Below are positions 42,517 through 51,653 of a stretch of DNA of 64,000 nucleotides, in pieces; the first letter of the stretch is position 1, and every line of letters starts with the position of its first letter. The stretch is from NCBI GenBank assembly GCA_902794005.1, contig CADBFO010000002.1:1-64000 (forward strand), written 5' to 3'. The notes under the pieces were generated by a model. It made no database searches. It saw nothing but the letters and a program-made list of their open reading frames with translations, and had not been told where the DNA came from. The position numbers and the translations under genes are program-made. The DNA is from an uncultured Bacteroidia bacterium. GTDB lineage: Bacteria > Bacteroidota > Bacteroidia > Bacteroidales > UBA932.

Positions 42517-43264
42517 ATTCCGCAAAATGCAGCACCCCCCATTTCTCCGGTTGGTGCATGTCCACCACGCCGGTGGGGTTCCAGACCCAGTTCTCTTCCG
42601 GGCCGCCGGCCTTGAGCCATTCCACGCGGGAAAAGCCAATCTTCCAGTCTTTCTGCAGCAGTTCCTCGGGCTTCTGGAAATCCACGCACAGGGAAGCCAC
42701 GGGGATGGCCATCTCCACCGTCCAGCCCCGGTCGGTGTCGGAAGGGTCGTTGAGGGTGCCGTTCACATGGACGGCTGTCTGGAGACCGCGGAGGTCCCAG
42801 GGCAGGTAGAACTTGCCGCCGTCGCGGTACGGACGGTCCATCAGGAGGTCCATCACCGTGTTCAGGGCGTTGAGCTCGATTTCAAAATAGAGGCGGCCGT
42901 CCTGGTCCGGGTCGATGAACACTTCCCAGTCGTTGTCGTGATAGATGATGGAGTCGTGCTCCGTGAGGGAAGCCGTCACGTTGTCTTCCTCGATGATGCC
43001 GGCGATGTACAGATTTTCATCGTCCCAGAGCATTTTCATCCGGGTCTCCTTGGTGGGCTTGGGTTCGAAGTCCACCCCGCGGATATCGGCAAAGGCCTCC
43101 GACAGGGGTGCGCGCTGCCAGTCGGACTCGTCCAGAATGCCGTCCACAATGATGGGACCGGTGGCCTTGGGGGCATTGTAAACACGGGCTTCAGGGGCCT
43201 CAGGAGCCTTTTGCCCGCATGCGCAGGCCATCACAAGAAGGGCAGGGAGTAGGAATCGTTTCAT
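42515..43264 (-). CDS. CBM9-like carbohydrate-binding lipoprotein
   Basis: A 249-aa protein with a lipoprotein signal (MKRFLLPALLVMACAC). The domain is a CBM9/DOMON-like beta sandwich: GPIIVDGILDESDWQRAPLSEAF (about 36-58), then KMLWDDENLYIAGIIEEDNV and DWEVFIDPDQDGRLYFEIELNA, all usual in the family. Such proteins in Bacteroidales glycan loci are of unknown specificity. It is divergent from susC across a 320-bp gap and lies directly upstream of the first GH92 gene, with which it is probably transcribed. Confidence 0.87.
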   Translation of the reverse strand: MKRFLLPALLVMACACGQKAPEAPEARVYNAPKATGPIIVDGILDESDWQRAPLSEAFADIRGVDFEPKPTKETRMKMLWDDENLYIAGIIEEDNVTASLTEHDSIIYHDNDWEVFIDPDQDGRLYFEIELNALNTVMDLLMDRPYRDGGKFYLPWDLRGLQTAVHVNGTLNDPSDTDRGWTVEMAIPVASLCVDFQKPEELLQKDWKIGFSRVEWLKAGGPEENWVWNPTGVVDMHQPEKWGVLHFAE

Positions 43265-43423
43265 GCTGTGGTTCATTTAATCTTACAAAATTACGATTTT
43301 TCTCGCAATTTTGCTACATGCTCTTGCGGGGTGTAGAACCGGATATTGTGGATTTATCGCAGGTGCCCTCTGTCGAGCAGGCATATTTTTGGGGAAGTAT
43401 AGGACGGATTAAATATCCCGATT

Positions 43424-43455
43424 TTTGCAGAAATAAAAAATAATGAGTATGTTTG
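43424..43455 (+). promoter_or_regulatory. Bacteroidota-type promoter for susC
   Basis: TTTG at 43424-43427 and TATGTTTG at 43448-43455, spacer 20 bases. Transcription would start near 43462, giving an A/T-rich leader of about 125 nt before the susC start. The 320-bp gap (43265-43584) holds this promoter and presumably that of the divergent CBM9-like gene; I see nothing else in it. Confidence 0.65.
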
Positions 43456-43590
43456 CATATTAAAATGGATTCCTAAAATTTAATCTTTTTAAAAACGACC
43501 GCTTATTTTTTAACAAATAAGACAATTCGAATCTGAAACACTAATTCCTAACCGTTAACTATTATTAACCCTTAAAACCAACAAATGCAC

Positions 43591-46500
43591 ATGAAAAATC
43601 TCTTTTTAAGAGTGACCATGATCCTTGCTCTCCTGACGGCCGGTTTTACGGCTTTCGCCCAGAGCACGGTCAAAGGTACTGTGAAAGATGCCGCCGGTGA
43701 ACCCGTCATCGGTGCTGCAGTGCAGGTTGCAGGAACCCAGAACGGTGCCATCACCAACACCGACGGTTCCTTTACCCTCCCCGGCGTCCGACAGGGCGAC
43801 AAACTGGAGATTTCCTGCATCGGTTACGCCACCCAGCAAATCACCTGGAATGGCGGTAATGTCAACGTAATCCTGGAAGAGGACGCCCTCATGCTGGAAG
43901 GCACGGTGGTGACGGCTCTCGGAATCACCCGCGAAAAGAAGACGCTGGGTTACGCCCTCCAGGACGTGAAGGGTGACGATCTGTTGAACTCGCGCGAAAG
44001 CAACCTGGCCAACGCCCTCACGGGTAAGGTGGCCGGCGTAAGCATCGTCCGTTCCTCCAACGGTCCCGGCGCGTCCTCCCGTATCGTCCTACGCGGTAAC
44101 AACTCCCTCACCAGCTTGAACCAACCCCTCATCGTGGTGGACGGCGTTCCGATGGACAACTTCGTCGGTGCTTCCAACAACGACTTCTGGAACCCTTCCG
44201 CCGACATGGGTAGCGGTCTGCAGGACATCAACCCTGAAGACGTAGAGTCCATGACCGTTCTGAAGGGCGCTTCCGCAGCCGCCCTGTACGGTTCCCGCGC
44301 CGGTAACGGTGTTATTCTCATCACCACCAAGAAGGGCCGTCAGAATCCGGGCCTGGGTATCACCCTGACCGGAACCGTGGCTTTCACCACCGAGTTCACC
44401 CGTCCCCAGATGCAGTCCAAGTACGGACAGGGTACCCTGGGCAACTACGACAACACCTCCAACCTGAGCTGGGGTCCCGAAATCACCGGCCAGAGCGTCA
44501 CCAAGTGGGACGGCTCCACCGCCCCCCTGCAGGCTTTCGACAACGTGAAGGGCTTCTTCAACACCGGTATCACCGACACCGAGAACGTCACCTTCTCCCA
44601 GCAGTACGGAAAGACCGGCATCTATGCTTCCTATACCCGTACCAAGGACGTGGCCCAGGTTCCCGGCGCCACCCTCGGACGTAACAACTTCATGCTCCGC
44701 GGAACGTCCAATTTCGGCAAGGATGACCGCTGGCACTTCGACGCCAAGATCCAGTACATCCGCATCCAGGCCAACAACCGTCCCATCTCGGGTTCCAACG
44801 TGAACGCCAACTACATGCTCAAGATGTACACGATGCCCGTTTCCGTGGATATCCGCGATTTCAAGGACGCCGTGGACAAGAACGGAGAAATGTTCTTCTT
44901 CGGCAATGCCGACCGCATGGGTTCCAACCCTTGGTGGTATGCCAAGTACAGCACCAACCAGGACGTGCGTAACCGCTTCCTGATGAACGCCTCCCTGGGA
45001 TACGACATCACCCGCTGGCTCAACGCGGAAGTTCGCGTCGGTTCCGACATGTACTTCACCGAGACCGAGAGCCGCTTCTACGCCGGAAACAAGATTGCCG
45101 GCAGCCCCACCGGTTCCTACAGCATGGGCGAGAGCCGTTTCTATGAGAACAACTTCTCCTTCCTCCTGAAGGCCCACGAAGACCATCTCATCGGAGACCT
45201 GGGTGCATCCGCCACCTTCGGCGGCAACCTGATGGACCGCGAGAACCGCGGACTGTCCTCCAGCCAGAGCCCCCTGCTCATCCCCAACCTGTTCGACGTG
45301 AACAACGGTACCAACAAGCCTTCCGTGTCCGAGAGCTACAGCCGCCGCAAGATGAATTCCCTCTACGGCAGCGCCCAGCTCAACTACGGCGGCTGGATTT
45401 TCCTCGACGCCACCCTGCGTAACGACTGGACGTCCACCCTTTCTCCCAAGAACCGTTCTTACCTCTATCCTTCCGTATCCCTGTCCTGGGTAGTTACGGA
45501 CATGCTGGCCAAGTACTGGGACAAGCCCGAGTGGCTCACCTTCGCCAAGCTGCGCGGCTCCTATGCCGAGGTGGGTAACGATATGGATCCCTATCAGCTC
45601 TACAACGTGTACACCATGGGCACCGACAACTTCGGCAACCCCATCGTGAACTCTCAGGGCACCCTGTACAATGACGACGTGAAGAACGAGCTCATCAAGT
45701 CCTGGGAAGCCGGTATCGACGTCCGTTTCCTGGACGGCCGCATCGGCCTGGACGTGTCCTGGTACAAGACCAACGCCACCAACCAGCTCATCAACCTGCC
45801 CATCGCCGCCATCGGCTATTCTTCCAAGAAGGTGAACGCGGGTAACATCCAGAACAGCGGTTGGGAAGTGGTGCTGAATGCCGAACCGATCCGCAACAGC
45901 AACTTCCTGTGGCGTTCCACGCTCAACTTCTCCACCAACAAGAACAAGATCATCGAGCTGGCCGACGGCGTAGAGGAATACAGCCTCGGCGGTTATGACA
46001 ACCTCCGCATCATCGCCAAGGTGGGCGGCGAATACGGTGACATCTACGGTACCAAGTACGCCCGCGTGGAAGATGAGACCAGCCCTCATTTCGGAAAGCT
46101 CATCCTCAACGGTGACGGCCTTCCTACCGCCGCCAGCGGTTCCCACTATCTGGGCAACCAGAACCCTGTGGCCAACCTGGGCTGGATCAACAACTTCACC
46201 TGGAAAGACCTCACCATCGGCTTCCAGATCGACGCCCGCATCGGCGGCAAGATGTTCTCCGGAACCCTGGGTACCATGGAGAACGCCGGTACCGCAGCCT
46301 GGACGGTCGAGGGCCGTGACAAGATGCTCGTAGAAGGTGTTCAGAAGGACGGCGACAACTATGTGGTGAACACGACCGAAACCACTGGTGAAAAGTATTG
46401 GCAGCAGATTTCCGGCCGCGCCGGCGGTAACCTCGGCATCTCCGAGGAAAACCTCTACGACGCCACCAACGTCCGTCTGCGTAACATTTCCATCGCCTAC

Positions 46501-46710
46501 AACCTGCCCAAGAGCATTCTCCGCGGTCAGAACATCTTCCAGTCTGTGAAGGTGGGCTTCTCCTGCACCAACGTGCTCATGATCTACAGCAAGATGCGCG
46601 GTCTGGATCCGGAATCCATCTTTGCTACCTCTACCAATGCCATCGGCTTCGAGTATGGTGCCGCACCGACTTCTCGCGCCTATGTATTTAATGTATCCTT
46701 CGGATTCTAA
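43591..46710 (+). CDS. susC: SusC/RagA-family TonB-dependent transporter
   Basis: A 1039-aa outer-membrane importer. Order of parts: signal peptide (MKNLFLRVTMILALLTAGFTAFA), carboxypeptidase-regulatory-like domain (STVKGTVKDAAGEPVIGAAV, about 24-100), TonB box region, plug domain with the SusC signature SLTSLNQPLIVVDGVPMDN (near 170-190) and LKGASAAALYGSRAGNGVILI, then a 22-strand barrel ending in aromatic YVFNVSFGF. It pairs with the SusD-like lipoprotein 12 bp downstream to import oligosaccharides. An ATG six bases upstream is an alternative start. Confidence 0.96.
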   Translation: MKNLFLRVTMILALLTAGFTAFAQSTVKGTVKDAAGEPVIGAAVQVAGTQNGAITNTDGSFTLPGVRQGDKLEISCIGYATQQITWNGGNVNVILEEDALMLEGTVVTALGITREKKTLGYALQDVKGDDLLNSRESNLANALTGKVAGVSIVRSSNGPGASSRIVLRGNNSLTSLNQPLIVVDGVPMDNFVGASNNDFWNPSADMGSGLQDINPEDVESMTVLKGASAAALYGSRAGNGVILITTKKGRQNPGLGITLTGTVAFTTEFTRPQMQSKYGQGTLGNYDNTSNLSWGPEITGQSVTKWDGSTAPLQAFDNVKGFFNTGITDTENVTFSQQYGKTGIYASYTRTKDVAQVPGATLGRNNFMLRGTSNFGKDDRWHFDAKIQYIRIQANNRPISGSNVNANYMLKMYTMPVSVDIRDFKDAVDKNGEMFFFGNADRMGSNPWWYAKYSTNQDVRNRFLMNASLGYDITRWLNAEVRVGSDMYFTETESRFYAGNKIAGSPTGSYSMGESRFYENNFSFLLKAHEDHLIGDLGASATFGGNLMDRENRGLSSSQSPLLIPNLFDVNNGTNKPSVSESYSRRKMNSLYGSAQLNYGGWIFLDATLRNDWTSTLSPKNRSYLYPSVSLSWVVTDMLAKYWDKPEWLTFAKLRGSYAEVGNDMDPYQLYNVYTMGTDNFGNPIVNSQGTLYNDDVKNELIKSWEAGIDVRFLDGRIGLDVSWYKTNATNQLINLPIAAIGYSSKKVNAGNIQNSGWEVVLNAEPIRNSNFLWRSTLNFSTNKNKIIELADGVEEYSLGGYDNLRIIAKVGGEYGDIYGTKYARVEDETSPHFGKLILNGDGLPTAASGSHYLGNQNPVANLGWINNFTWKDLTIGFQIDARIGGKMFSGTLGTMENAGTAAWTVEGRDKMLVEGVQKDGDNYVVNTTETTGEKYWQQISGRAGGNLGISEENLYDATNVRLRNISIAYNLPKSILRGQNIFQSVKVGFSCTNVLMIYSKMRGLDPESIFATSTNAIGFEYGAAPTSRAYVFNVSFGF

Positions 46711-46722
46711 TCTTGCATAGCC

Positions 46723-48723
46723 ATGAAAATGAATAAGATATTTGCTATTGCCGCCGGTGTTCTCACCTTTGCCGCCTGCAGCGACTTCGAGGAAATCAAC
46801 AAAAACCCCAAAGCCGCGGGAGCGGAAGACCTGAAACCCCAGTGGGCGCTGGACAAGGCCATCGTGTCCGACCAGCAGAACCCCAACGACGCCGAGCGTG
46901 TCTTCGTCCTCTACTGGGCCGATATCGCCCGCCAGGACGGAGAAAACGGCGGCCGTGCCGTGGGCCGTTCCAACGACGAATGGGCCGGTTGCCTGTACAA
47001 CCTCACCCGTAACTGCGTCACCTCTGCCAACAACGCCATCAAGATTGCCGACGACGCCATCGCAGGAGGTGCGCTCGGTGCCCGAGACGTTGTCTTCTAT
47101 ACCAACGTAAAGAGCGCAGCCCGCATCTGGCGCGTGTACCTGATGACCGAGTTTGTTGACTCCTTCGGCTCCTTCACCACCGATTTCGAGTCCACGACGC
47201 CCGAGTACAAGAGCGTCGAGGAGTGCTACAAGTTCATGTATGCCGAGCTGGCCGAGGCCATTGCCGCACTTGACCTCAACACCACCGCCACTGCAGACGA
47301 GCAGAAGGGAGACCCGGCTTATCAGCTTGATCCCCTCAAGTGGAAGAACTTCGGTATCTCCATGTGGATGCGTACCGCCATGCGTCTTTCCGAGGTGCAG
47401 CCTGCCACCGCAAAGGCCGAATTTGAGAAGGCTGTCGCCGCCGGCAGCGGTATCCGCACCATCGACGGCACCTTCCGCGTTCAGGAAAAGAACGGCTGGT
47501 GGGATCTGTCCGGTGTCATGAGCCGTACCTGGGACTGGCAGACGCTGTCCATGACCATGGCCAACCTCATGACCAACCTGGGCGGTGCCAAGACCGAGGA
47601 TATCCTCCTGGACAAGGGCGGCCGTTTCTACAAGGCCGCTCCTAGCCCCGAGGTCGTGGCCGAGACCTATGGTCCGTATATCAAGGATGCCGCCACCTAC
47701 CTGGGTGTGAACATGCTTGACGACAGCGGCAATCCCGTTTACGAGGTGTACTCCGACAGCCCTACCGTGGGTTATTTCTTCGACGGTCTTCCTTCCAGGA
47801 TTGACCCGCGCGCCTTCGCGTACTATGTCATCCCCGGCGACTACAGCAAGCGTATCGAAACCGGTTATGCCCCCTTCCCGAACGCCGAGGTCCCCGTCTA
47901 TGTCTATCCCGACAAGGACGCTGCCAACAAGGCTGTTGACGCATCCTATGCCTGGAATGGTCTCATCTGCGGTTTTGCTTACGATGACAAGTTCTCCAAT
48001 AGCGGTTATGTCGAGAGTGCCAAGACTCACTATGGCAAGACGTATCCCCAGCTTCAGGAGCGTTATCGCAACAACAACGAGTACCGTGTGTTCTTCGGCC
48101 CTTGGGAGACGTACTTCCTGCTGGCCGAGGCCGCTCTCCGCGGCTGGAACGTGGGCATTTCCGACCAGGAGGCCTACGAAGCCGGCATCAAGGCCAGTTT
48201 CGATTACCTGAGCGTAGGCGCCAACTATGAGGCCTACATCAACTCCGAGGACTACAACCGCGTGGGCACTTCCGTGAAGTACACCCACACCACCGAGCCC
48301 GTGGACTACGAAATCGAATACACCGACCCGGTTTCCGGCACCAAAAAGACCACGACCTACAAGTATCCCGTGGCTTCCAAGACCCTCTACGGAAAGGCTC
48401 TCAACGACAAGCTCGCCAAGATCATCACCCAGAAGTACATTGCCAACACGCCTTGGCTGCCGCTGGAGAACTGGAGCGATCATCGTCGTACCGGACTGCC
48501 CTTCTGGGAGATCCCCGTCGGTTCCACCGAATTCCCGTTCCTGGACGGCTGGACCAAGGAGTCTTACAAGAATGGTCAGAAGGTGGGTTATTATGCCCAG
48601 CGCATGAACTACCCCAACTCCTTCAAGAACGCCAGTCCTGAAGAGTACCAGAGAGCCCTCTCCCACATGGGCATGACGAACGAAAACACCGTCACCCCGC
48701 TGTGGTGGGCCATCCAGAAGTAA
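46723..48723 (+). CDS. susD: SusD/RagB-family glycan-binding lipoprotein (SusD-like_2 type)
   Basis: A 666-aa lipoprotein with signal MKMNKIFAIAAGVLTFAAC. The start of the mature protein, SDFEEINKNPKAAGAEDLKPQW, has the NxNP motif typical of SusD-like_2 proteins; TPR-like helices follow (for example SVEECYKFMYAELAEAIAAL and AYEAGIKASFDYLSV). A late segment LPLENWSDHRRTGLPFWEI is also family-typical. It caps the SusC barrel and binds glycan. A terminator-like hairpin (48744-48770) follows the stop. Confidence 0.95.
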   Translation: MKMNKIFAIAAGVLTFAACSDFEEINKNPKAAGAEDLKPQWALDKAIVSDQQNPNDAERVFVLYWADIARQDGENGGRAVGRSNDEWAGCLYNLTRNCVTSANNAIKIADDAIAGGALGARDVVFYTNVKSAARIWRVYLMTEFVDSFGSFTTDFESTTPEYKSVEECYKFMYAELAEAIAALDLNTTATADEQKGDPAYQLDPLKWKNFGISMWMRTAMRLSEVQPATAKAEFEKAVAAGSGIRTIDGTFRVQEKNGWWDLSGVMSRTWDWQTLSMTMANLMTNLGGAKTEDILLDKGGRFYKAAPSPEVVAETYGPYIKDAATYLGVNMLDDSGNPVYEVYSDSPTVGYFFDGLPSRIDPRAFAYYVIPGDYSKRIETGYAPFPNAEVPVYVYPDKDAANKAVDASYAWNGLICGFAYDDKFSNSGYVESAKTHYGKTYPQLQERYRNNNEYRVFFGPWETYFLLAEAALRGWNVGISDQEAYEAGIKASFDYLSVGANYEAYINSEDYNRVGTSVKYTHTTEPVDYEIEYTDPVSGTKKTTTYKYPVASKTLYGKALNDKLAKIITQKYIANTPWLPLENWSDHRRTGLPFWEIPVGSTEFPFLDGWTKESYKNGQKVGYYAQRMNYPNSFKNASPEEYQRALSHMGMTNENTVTPLWWAIQK

Positions 48724-48743
48724 TTCATCTTCCCGCACCTGAT

Positions 48744-48774
48744 AAGGGCGACCCTTTCCGGGCCGCCCTTTTTG
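48744..48774 (+). terminator. Rho-independent terminator-like hairpin after susD
   Basis: AAGGGCG (48744-48750) pairs with CGCCCTT (48764-48770) around a 13-base loop and is followed by TTTG. The T run is short, so this is a moderate candidate. Confidence 0.55.
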
Positions 48775-48808
48775 TATCGGCCCGTTTTTTGATGGGAAGC
48801 ATACTGCT

Positions 48809-49480
48809 ATGAAATATCTTTTCTCCATTTTGTGTTTGGGCTTTTTGATGAGCTTTTCCGGCGTTGCACAGCAGCGGCAGGTGTACCTGTTCCCCGACTT
48901 CCCTGACGGCTCCATCTATGTCAGCGGCATCCGCAAGCCGCAGCAGGTAAAAATGAACATTGACGCCCTGGGACAGCGGATTTACTATTTCCAGGGAGAT
49001 GTCCTGATGGTACTCACCCAGCTGTACCGGCTGGATTCCATCAAGGTGAGCGGGCACACTTTCGTACCCAAGCAGGGACTCCTTTGCGAGCGTCTGTCCC
49101 TGCAGAAAGATACGGTGTTCGTAAACTGGAAATTCAAGAAAGTGAATATGGGATCGGTCGGAGCCATGGGCATCGCTACGCAGAACAACGTCCAGACCCT
49201 TTGGAACAACCCTGATTCCGATGTCGCCGCATCAGACGGCCATTACAGCGCCACCGGCGCCCTGTCTCCGGAAATCTGGCAGAGCCGGAGCGAGAACACC
49301 TATTTCTTCTCCGTTGACGGCGTGGAATACCAGGTGCGCCGACTCAAAGACCTGTACAAGGCCTTCCCGGCCCGGTCTGCGGCGTTGAAAGCCTATGTGA
49401 AAGAGCGTCGCTACAAGATGGAAAACGCCCAGCAGGCCCTGCAGATCATTTCCTACCTGCAGGCCCTCTGCCGCCAATAA
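48809..49480 (+). CDS. Secreted protein of unknown function
   Basis: A 223-aa exported protein that I do not recognise. The signal peptide is MKYLFSILCLGFLMSFSGVA, with cleavage before QQRQVYLFPDF. The mature part starts with a beta-rich repeat (DFPDGSIYVSGIRKPQQVKMNIDALGQRIYYFQGD) and ends in helices (EERRYKMENAQQAL... as YKMENAQQALQIISYLQALC). No catalytic motif is visible. It sits between susD and the sialate esterase, separated from susD by a terminator-like hairpin, so it may be a separate transcript or an accessory of the glycan locus. Confidence 0.75.
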   Translation: MKYLFSILCLGFLMSFSGVAQQRQVYLFPDFPDGSIYVSGIRKPQQVKMNIDALGQRIYYFQGDVLMVLTQLYRLDSIKVSGHTFVPKQGLLCERLSLQKDTVFVNWKFKKVNMGSVGAMGIATQNNVQTLWNNPDSDVAASDGHYSATGALSPEIWQSRSENTYFFSVDGVEYQVRRLKDLYKAFPARSAALKAYVKERRYKMENAQQALQIISYLQALCRQ

Positions 49481-49604
49481 TTCTGCCTGCCGGGGTTTCC
49501 CGACGGGAAATTGCCGGATTTTGTCGCCGAATTTAGGGCCTGATTCCTCTTCAGGCCAAAAAATTTTCGTATCTTAGGACAGTGGAAATCAAAAGTCCTG
49601 AAAT

Positions 49605-51644
49605 ATGAAAAAAATCCTATTTGCGGCAGCGGCGGTCCTGCTGTCCGTTTCCTTGAGTGCCAAAGTGGAACTCACGCCCCTGTTTACAGACAATATGGTG
49701 TTCCAGCAAAGCTGCCAGGCGCCGGTCTGGGGCAAGGCGGCTCCGGGCGCCGTGGTAAGCGTCACCCCTTCCTGGAACGGGAAAACCTATCGCGCCACGG
49801 CCGGCGCCGACGGCAGCTGGTCGGTGAAGATAGACACGCCCAAGGGCAGTTTCAGAAAGTACAGCGTCACCATTTCCGACGGCGACCCTCTTGTGCTGCA
49901 GAATGTGCTGGTGGGGGAGGTTTGGCTGGCTTCCGGGCAGTCCAACATGCAGATGCCCGTAGAAAGCTGGCGGGCCGTGCGGACCAACCAGGCAGACATC
50001 GCCGGTGCGGCCCGCTATGCCGATGTGCGCCTTCTGCAGGTGTCCCGGGCCACCGGAATGCGGGAACACGACTATTTCAGCGTCGATTTTGACAAGTGGA
50101 AGGAGTCTTCCCCCGAAACCGTCCGTAACTTCTCGGCCGCCGCCTGGTACTTCGGCCGCAAGCTGATGGAGGAGCTGCATGTCCCCGTGGGAATCATCCA
50201 CAGCAGCTGGGGCGGCACCATCATCGAGGCCTGGATGAGCGAAGGGGCCCTCCGCGAGTTCCCGGAGATGTCGGCCTCCCTGGCCCAGGTCCGGTCCCTG
50301 TCCGACAACGAGTCCGAGCGGGAGAAAACCTTCGAGGAAGAGATTGCGGTCTTTACCCGGGAAGCCAACCGGAAAGACCACGGGAAAAGCGGCGGAGTTG
50401 CAGTATGGGCCCGTCCGGACTATGACGACACTTCCTGGAAATCCATGAAACTGCCCGCGATGGTGCAGGAATTGTGGCCTGCCACCAACGGCATTTTCTG
50501 GCTGCGCAAAACCGTGGACATCCCCGCCGCATGGGCCGGGAAGGAGCTTACGCTGAGCCTGGGGCCGGTGGACGATTTTGACGAAACATATTGGAACGGG
50601 GAACAGGTGGGTTCCGGAAAGATATGGAACAAGGCCCGGGAATACACGGTTCCCGCCCGGCTGGTCAAGGCGGGCAGGACGGTCATTACCATCCGCTGCA
50701 CCGACGATCACGGGAACGGCGGCCTGTACGGCGCTTCCGACCTGTTGTTCATCCAGGGCCCCGACGGGCAGAAAATCCGTCTGGACAATGCGTGGAAGGT
50801 TACCCTTTCCGTTTCCTTCGAAGGAATGCCCAAATCCACGGCGCGCGAGCCCAATATCCCCACGGTCCTTTACAATGCCATGATTCGGCCGCTGGCTCCG
50901 TTTGCCATCCGGGGTGCCATCTGGTATCAGGGCGAAGCCAATACGTCCAAGGCCTGCCGTTACCGCGACCTGATGGTGTCGTTGGTTCAGGACTGGCGCT
51001 CGCTTTGGGGCTATGATTTCCCTTTCTATATCACGCAATTGGCAGGCTTCAAGGCCATTGACAAGACTCCCGGCGATGACGACTGGGCCGAGCTCCGTGA
51101 AGCGCAGGACATGACCACCAAGGTTTTGGACCGCTGCGGAATGGCCTGCATCATCGACCTGGGCGAGGCCGAAGACATCCATCCCGTCCGCAAGCGGGAA
51201 GTGGGTGAACGTCTGGCAAAGCTCGCCCTGGCGGGCGATTATGGCCGGAAACTGGTGGCGACAGGCCCCCGCTTCGAATCCTATAAAATTGTGGGCGGCT
51301 CGATCGTGGTCCGTTTCACCGATGTAGCCGGCGGACTGCGGGTCCTTCCCTCCGGCGATTTCGCCGGAGACCGTTATGGCAGCCGGGACGAAAGGGTTGA
51401 AAAGGCCGAAAGCGGCGTCCTCTCCGGTTTCCAGATCGCCGGTCCCGACCGCGTGTGGCACTGGGCCGACGCCCGCATCGAGGGCGACGCGGTGGTGGTC
51501 TCATCGGCCCGGGTTCCCCATCCGGTGGCCGTGCGCTACGCCTGGTCGGCAAACCCGGTCTGCAACCTGTTCAACTCCGAGGGACTGCCGGCCTGGCCTT
51601 TCCGCACGGATGACTGGCCGGGAATCACCTATGGTAATTTGTAG
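49605..51644 (+). CDS. Sialate O-acetylesterase
   Basis: A 679-aa periplasmic or secreted esterase that removes O-acetyl groups from sialic acid or related sugars. It has a signal peptide (MKKILFAAAAVLLSVSLSAK). The catalytic Ser is in WLASGQSNMQMPV (about 105-117, GQSN block), the second conserved block is HSSWGGTIIEAW (about 197-208), IWYQGEANTSK follows, and the catalytic Asp-His pair is in DLGEAEDIHPVRKREVGERL (near 514-533). Between the SASA halves lies a beta-sandwich insert (about 280-400) like a GH2 sugar-binding domain. In this locus it would expose acetylated sialylated glycans to other enzymes, though no sialidase is present here. Confidence 0.93.
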   Translation: MKKILFAAAAVLLSVSLSAKVELTPLFTDNMVFQQSCQAPVWGKAAPGAVVSVTPSWNGKTYRATAGADGSWSVKIDTPKGSFRKYSVTISDGDPLVLQNVLVGEVWLASGQSNMQMPVESWRAVRTNQADIAGAARYADVRLLQVSRATGMREHDYFSVDFDKWKESSPETVRNFSAAAWYFGRKLMEELHVPVGIIHSSWGGTIIEAWMSEGALREFPEMSASLAQVRSLSDNESEREKTFEEEIAVFTREANRKDHGKSGGVAVWARPDYDDTSWKSMKLPAMVQELWPATNGIFWLRKTVDIPAAWAGKELTLSLGPVDDFDETYWNGEQVGSGKIWNKAREYTVPARLVKAGRTVITIRCTDDHGNGGLYGASDLLFIQGPDGQKIRLDNAWKVTLSVSFEGMPKSTAREPNIPTVLYNAMIRPLAPFAIRGAIWYQGEANTSKACRYRDLMVSLVQDWRSLWGYDFPFYITQLAGFKAIDKTPGDDDWAELREAQDMTTKVLDRCGMACIIDLGEAEDIHPVRKREVGERLAKLALAGDYGRKLVATGPRFESYKIVGGSIVVRFTDVAGGLRVLPSGDFAGDRYGSRDERVEKAESGVLSGFQIAGPDRVWHWADARIEGDAVVVSSARVPHPVAVRYAWSANPVCNLFNSEGLPAWPFRTDDWPGITYGNL

Positions 51645-51653
51645 CGACGGCTT

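Noticed and set aside
44089..48915. A 1608-codon open frame on the minus strand across susC and susD
   Set aside because: It is antisense to two clear genes. In GC-rich DNA with this codon use the sense codons TTA, CTA and TCA are rare, so an antisense frame stays open by chance. The translation is Gly/Val/His-rich without domains.
49537..49557. Terminator between the unknown exported gene and the esterase
   Set aside because: GGCCTGA/TCAGGCC forms a 7-bp stem but is followed by A residues on the plus strand, and no gene ends on the minus strand there.
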